Assembly: GCF_030867145.1 (NCBI RefSeq)
Contig: NC_134428.1
Coordinates: 1,054,001 to 1,118,000, forward strand
Source of the DNA: Opisthocomus hoazin
Lineage: Eukaryota > Chordata > Aves > Opisthocomiformes > Opisthocomidae
DNA: 64,000 nt
Reading direction: 5' to 3'
A program made the position numbers and the translations under genes. A model generated the notes under the pieces. It was not told the DNA's origin. It worked only from the letters and a program-made list of their open reading frames with translations, and made no database searches. Below, one piece after another: positions 63,060 through 64,000 of this stretch; within the stretch, counting starts at the first letter, position 1, and the number at the start of each line of letters is the position of its first letter.

Positions 63060-64000
63060 TTGCATCTAGTCCATGAAAAGATTTTGAAATCATTGCCTGT
63101 ATTTGTAGGTATTGCTTGTTTTGCTTGAAATCTTTAGCTTTTTGCGTAGCCTTGTTATGTCTGTTTTAGTGTGCTGCCCTCAGTTTTTAGTTTTTGCCTT
63201 GGTTTCCTGAACCTTCCTCCCTGTTTCAAGGTTCATTTGAAGTGTAAGGTTTTGAAATCGCTGTCCTCAAGAATTTTGTGTCATTCCTTAGGTTGTTAGT
63301 ATTGTAGATTTTGTTTCGAAATCTCTCTTTTAGTTGGCGGTCCTTGTATTTGCCTCGAGTTTATCTTTTGTTCCCTAATCTCTGTTGGTTTTTCACTTGT
63401 CAACGTTCATGTCTTCGTCTTCCATTCTATTCTATCCACTCTTTGTTGTTTTTCCAGAACACCGTGGCTTTATACACTGTCTTTCTACATCTCATTTTAG
63501 TTTGCTGCCACTCTTTTGTTTCGTTTCTCCTTTCACTTCCTTCATCCTCCTCCCTACTGAGATCTCATTGAAGGCTAAGTTTTTGAAATCATTGCCTATA
63601 TTTGTAGATATTGCTAGTTTTGCTATAGATCTCCAGCTTTTTGCATTGTCTTTCTATGTCTGTTTTAGTGTGCTGCCCTCAGATTTTAGTTTTTACATTG
63701 AGTTCCTTCATCTTCCTCCCTATTTCAGTTTTCTTTCTAAGTCGAAGGGTTTCCAGAGTGGCCGTGCTTTCTACATTGTCTTTCTACGTCTGTTTTAGTT
63801 TGCTGCCGTGGGTTATTAGTTTTGCCCTTTACTTCCTTCATCTTCCTCCCAATTTCAGTGTTCATATGAAGCCTGAGGATTTTATATATTGTTGTCTTCA
63901 AGAGTTTTGTGCCATTCCTTCGTACTTACCTGTATTGTTCTATTTTTTTTCCTCTGTTTCTTTAATCTCTGTCGGTTTGTCATGTTTTGACATTCATTTC
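63060..64000 (+). repeat. T-rich complex tandem array, running off the right edge
   Basis: Recurring blocks: TGTCTGTTTTAGTGTGCTGC near 63158 and 63658, with variants near 63487 and 63788; TTCATCTTCCTCCC near 63706 and 63837; TTTTGAAATCATTGCCTGTA near 63084 with a close match near 63578. The spacing (about 130, 300 and 500 bp) shows an irregular higher-order array. Frames across it are artefacts of T-richness. Confidence 0.75.

Overview
The window is genomic DNA from a bird. It carries CR1 LINEs in several states of decay, gammaretrovirus-like endogenous retroviruses (ERVs) and LTRs of avian type, vertebrate splice signals, a nuclear tRNA-Ala gene and a full five-exon acrosin gene. Nothing is bacterial. 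The species cannot be named from sequence alone.

Layout. 1-1497: end of a 42-bp satellite array. 1498-4780: copy A of a segmental duplication, holding a truncated RIMBP3-like gene (minus strand) and a CR1 tail. 5470-6490: an ATACA-rich simple-sequence tract. 7071-10150: a long 5'-truncated CR1 (minus) with endonuclease and reverse transcriptase remnants. 11581-14027: an apparently intact acrosin gene (plus). 14493-16087: a chimeric ERV remnant (minus). 16175-16890: a GC-rich promoter-like island. 17181-27395: satellite, cut by a solo LTR. 27396-35084: a damaged provirus (plus; gag mostly gone, pol and env broken, an LTR nested in the 3' LTR). 35085-35600: another ERV piece (minus). 36100-37480: a CpG island with an X-box and CCAAT boxes. 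38190-40421: a 33-bp minisatellite split by a second solo LTR. 40422-49803: satellite again. 50624-55910: a CR1 scrap, then copy B of the duplication with a longer but frameshifted RIMBP3-like pseudogene. 55911-64000: mostly unannotatable DNA with old CR1 pieces, one well-formed tRNA-Ala(UGC) gene, a third GC island and a T-rich tandem array at the right edge.

The best protein gene is acrosin, the sperm acrosomal protease. RIMBP3 in mammals is also a spermatid protein, so the locus couples sperm-related genes with satellite, minisatellite and ERV expansion. Most long open frames in the window are products of repeats whose period is a multiple of three (42 bp and 33 bp), not genes. The most unusual structure is the 42-bp satellite (about 20.6 kb in four blocks), in which nearly every dimer carries an E-box-type CANNTG core, arranged in variable kilobase-scale higher-order repeats.
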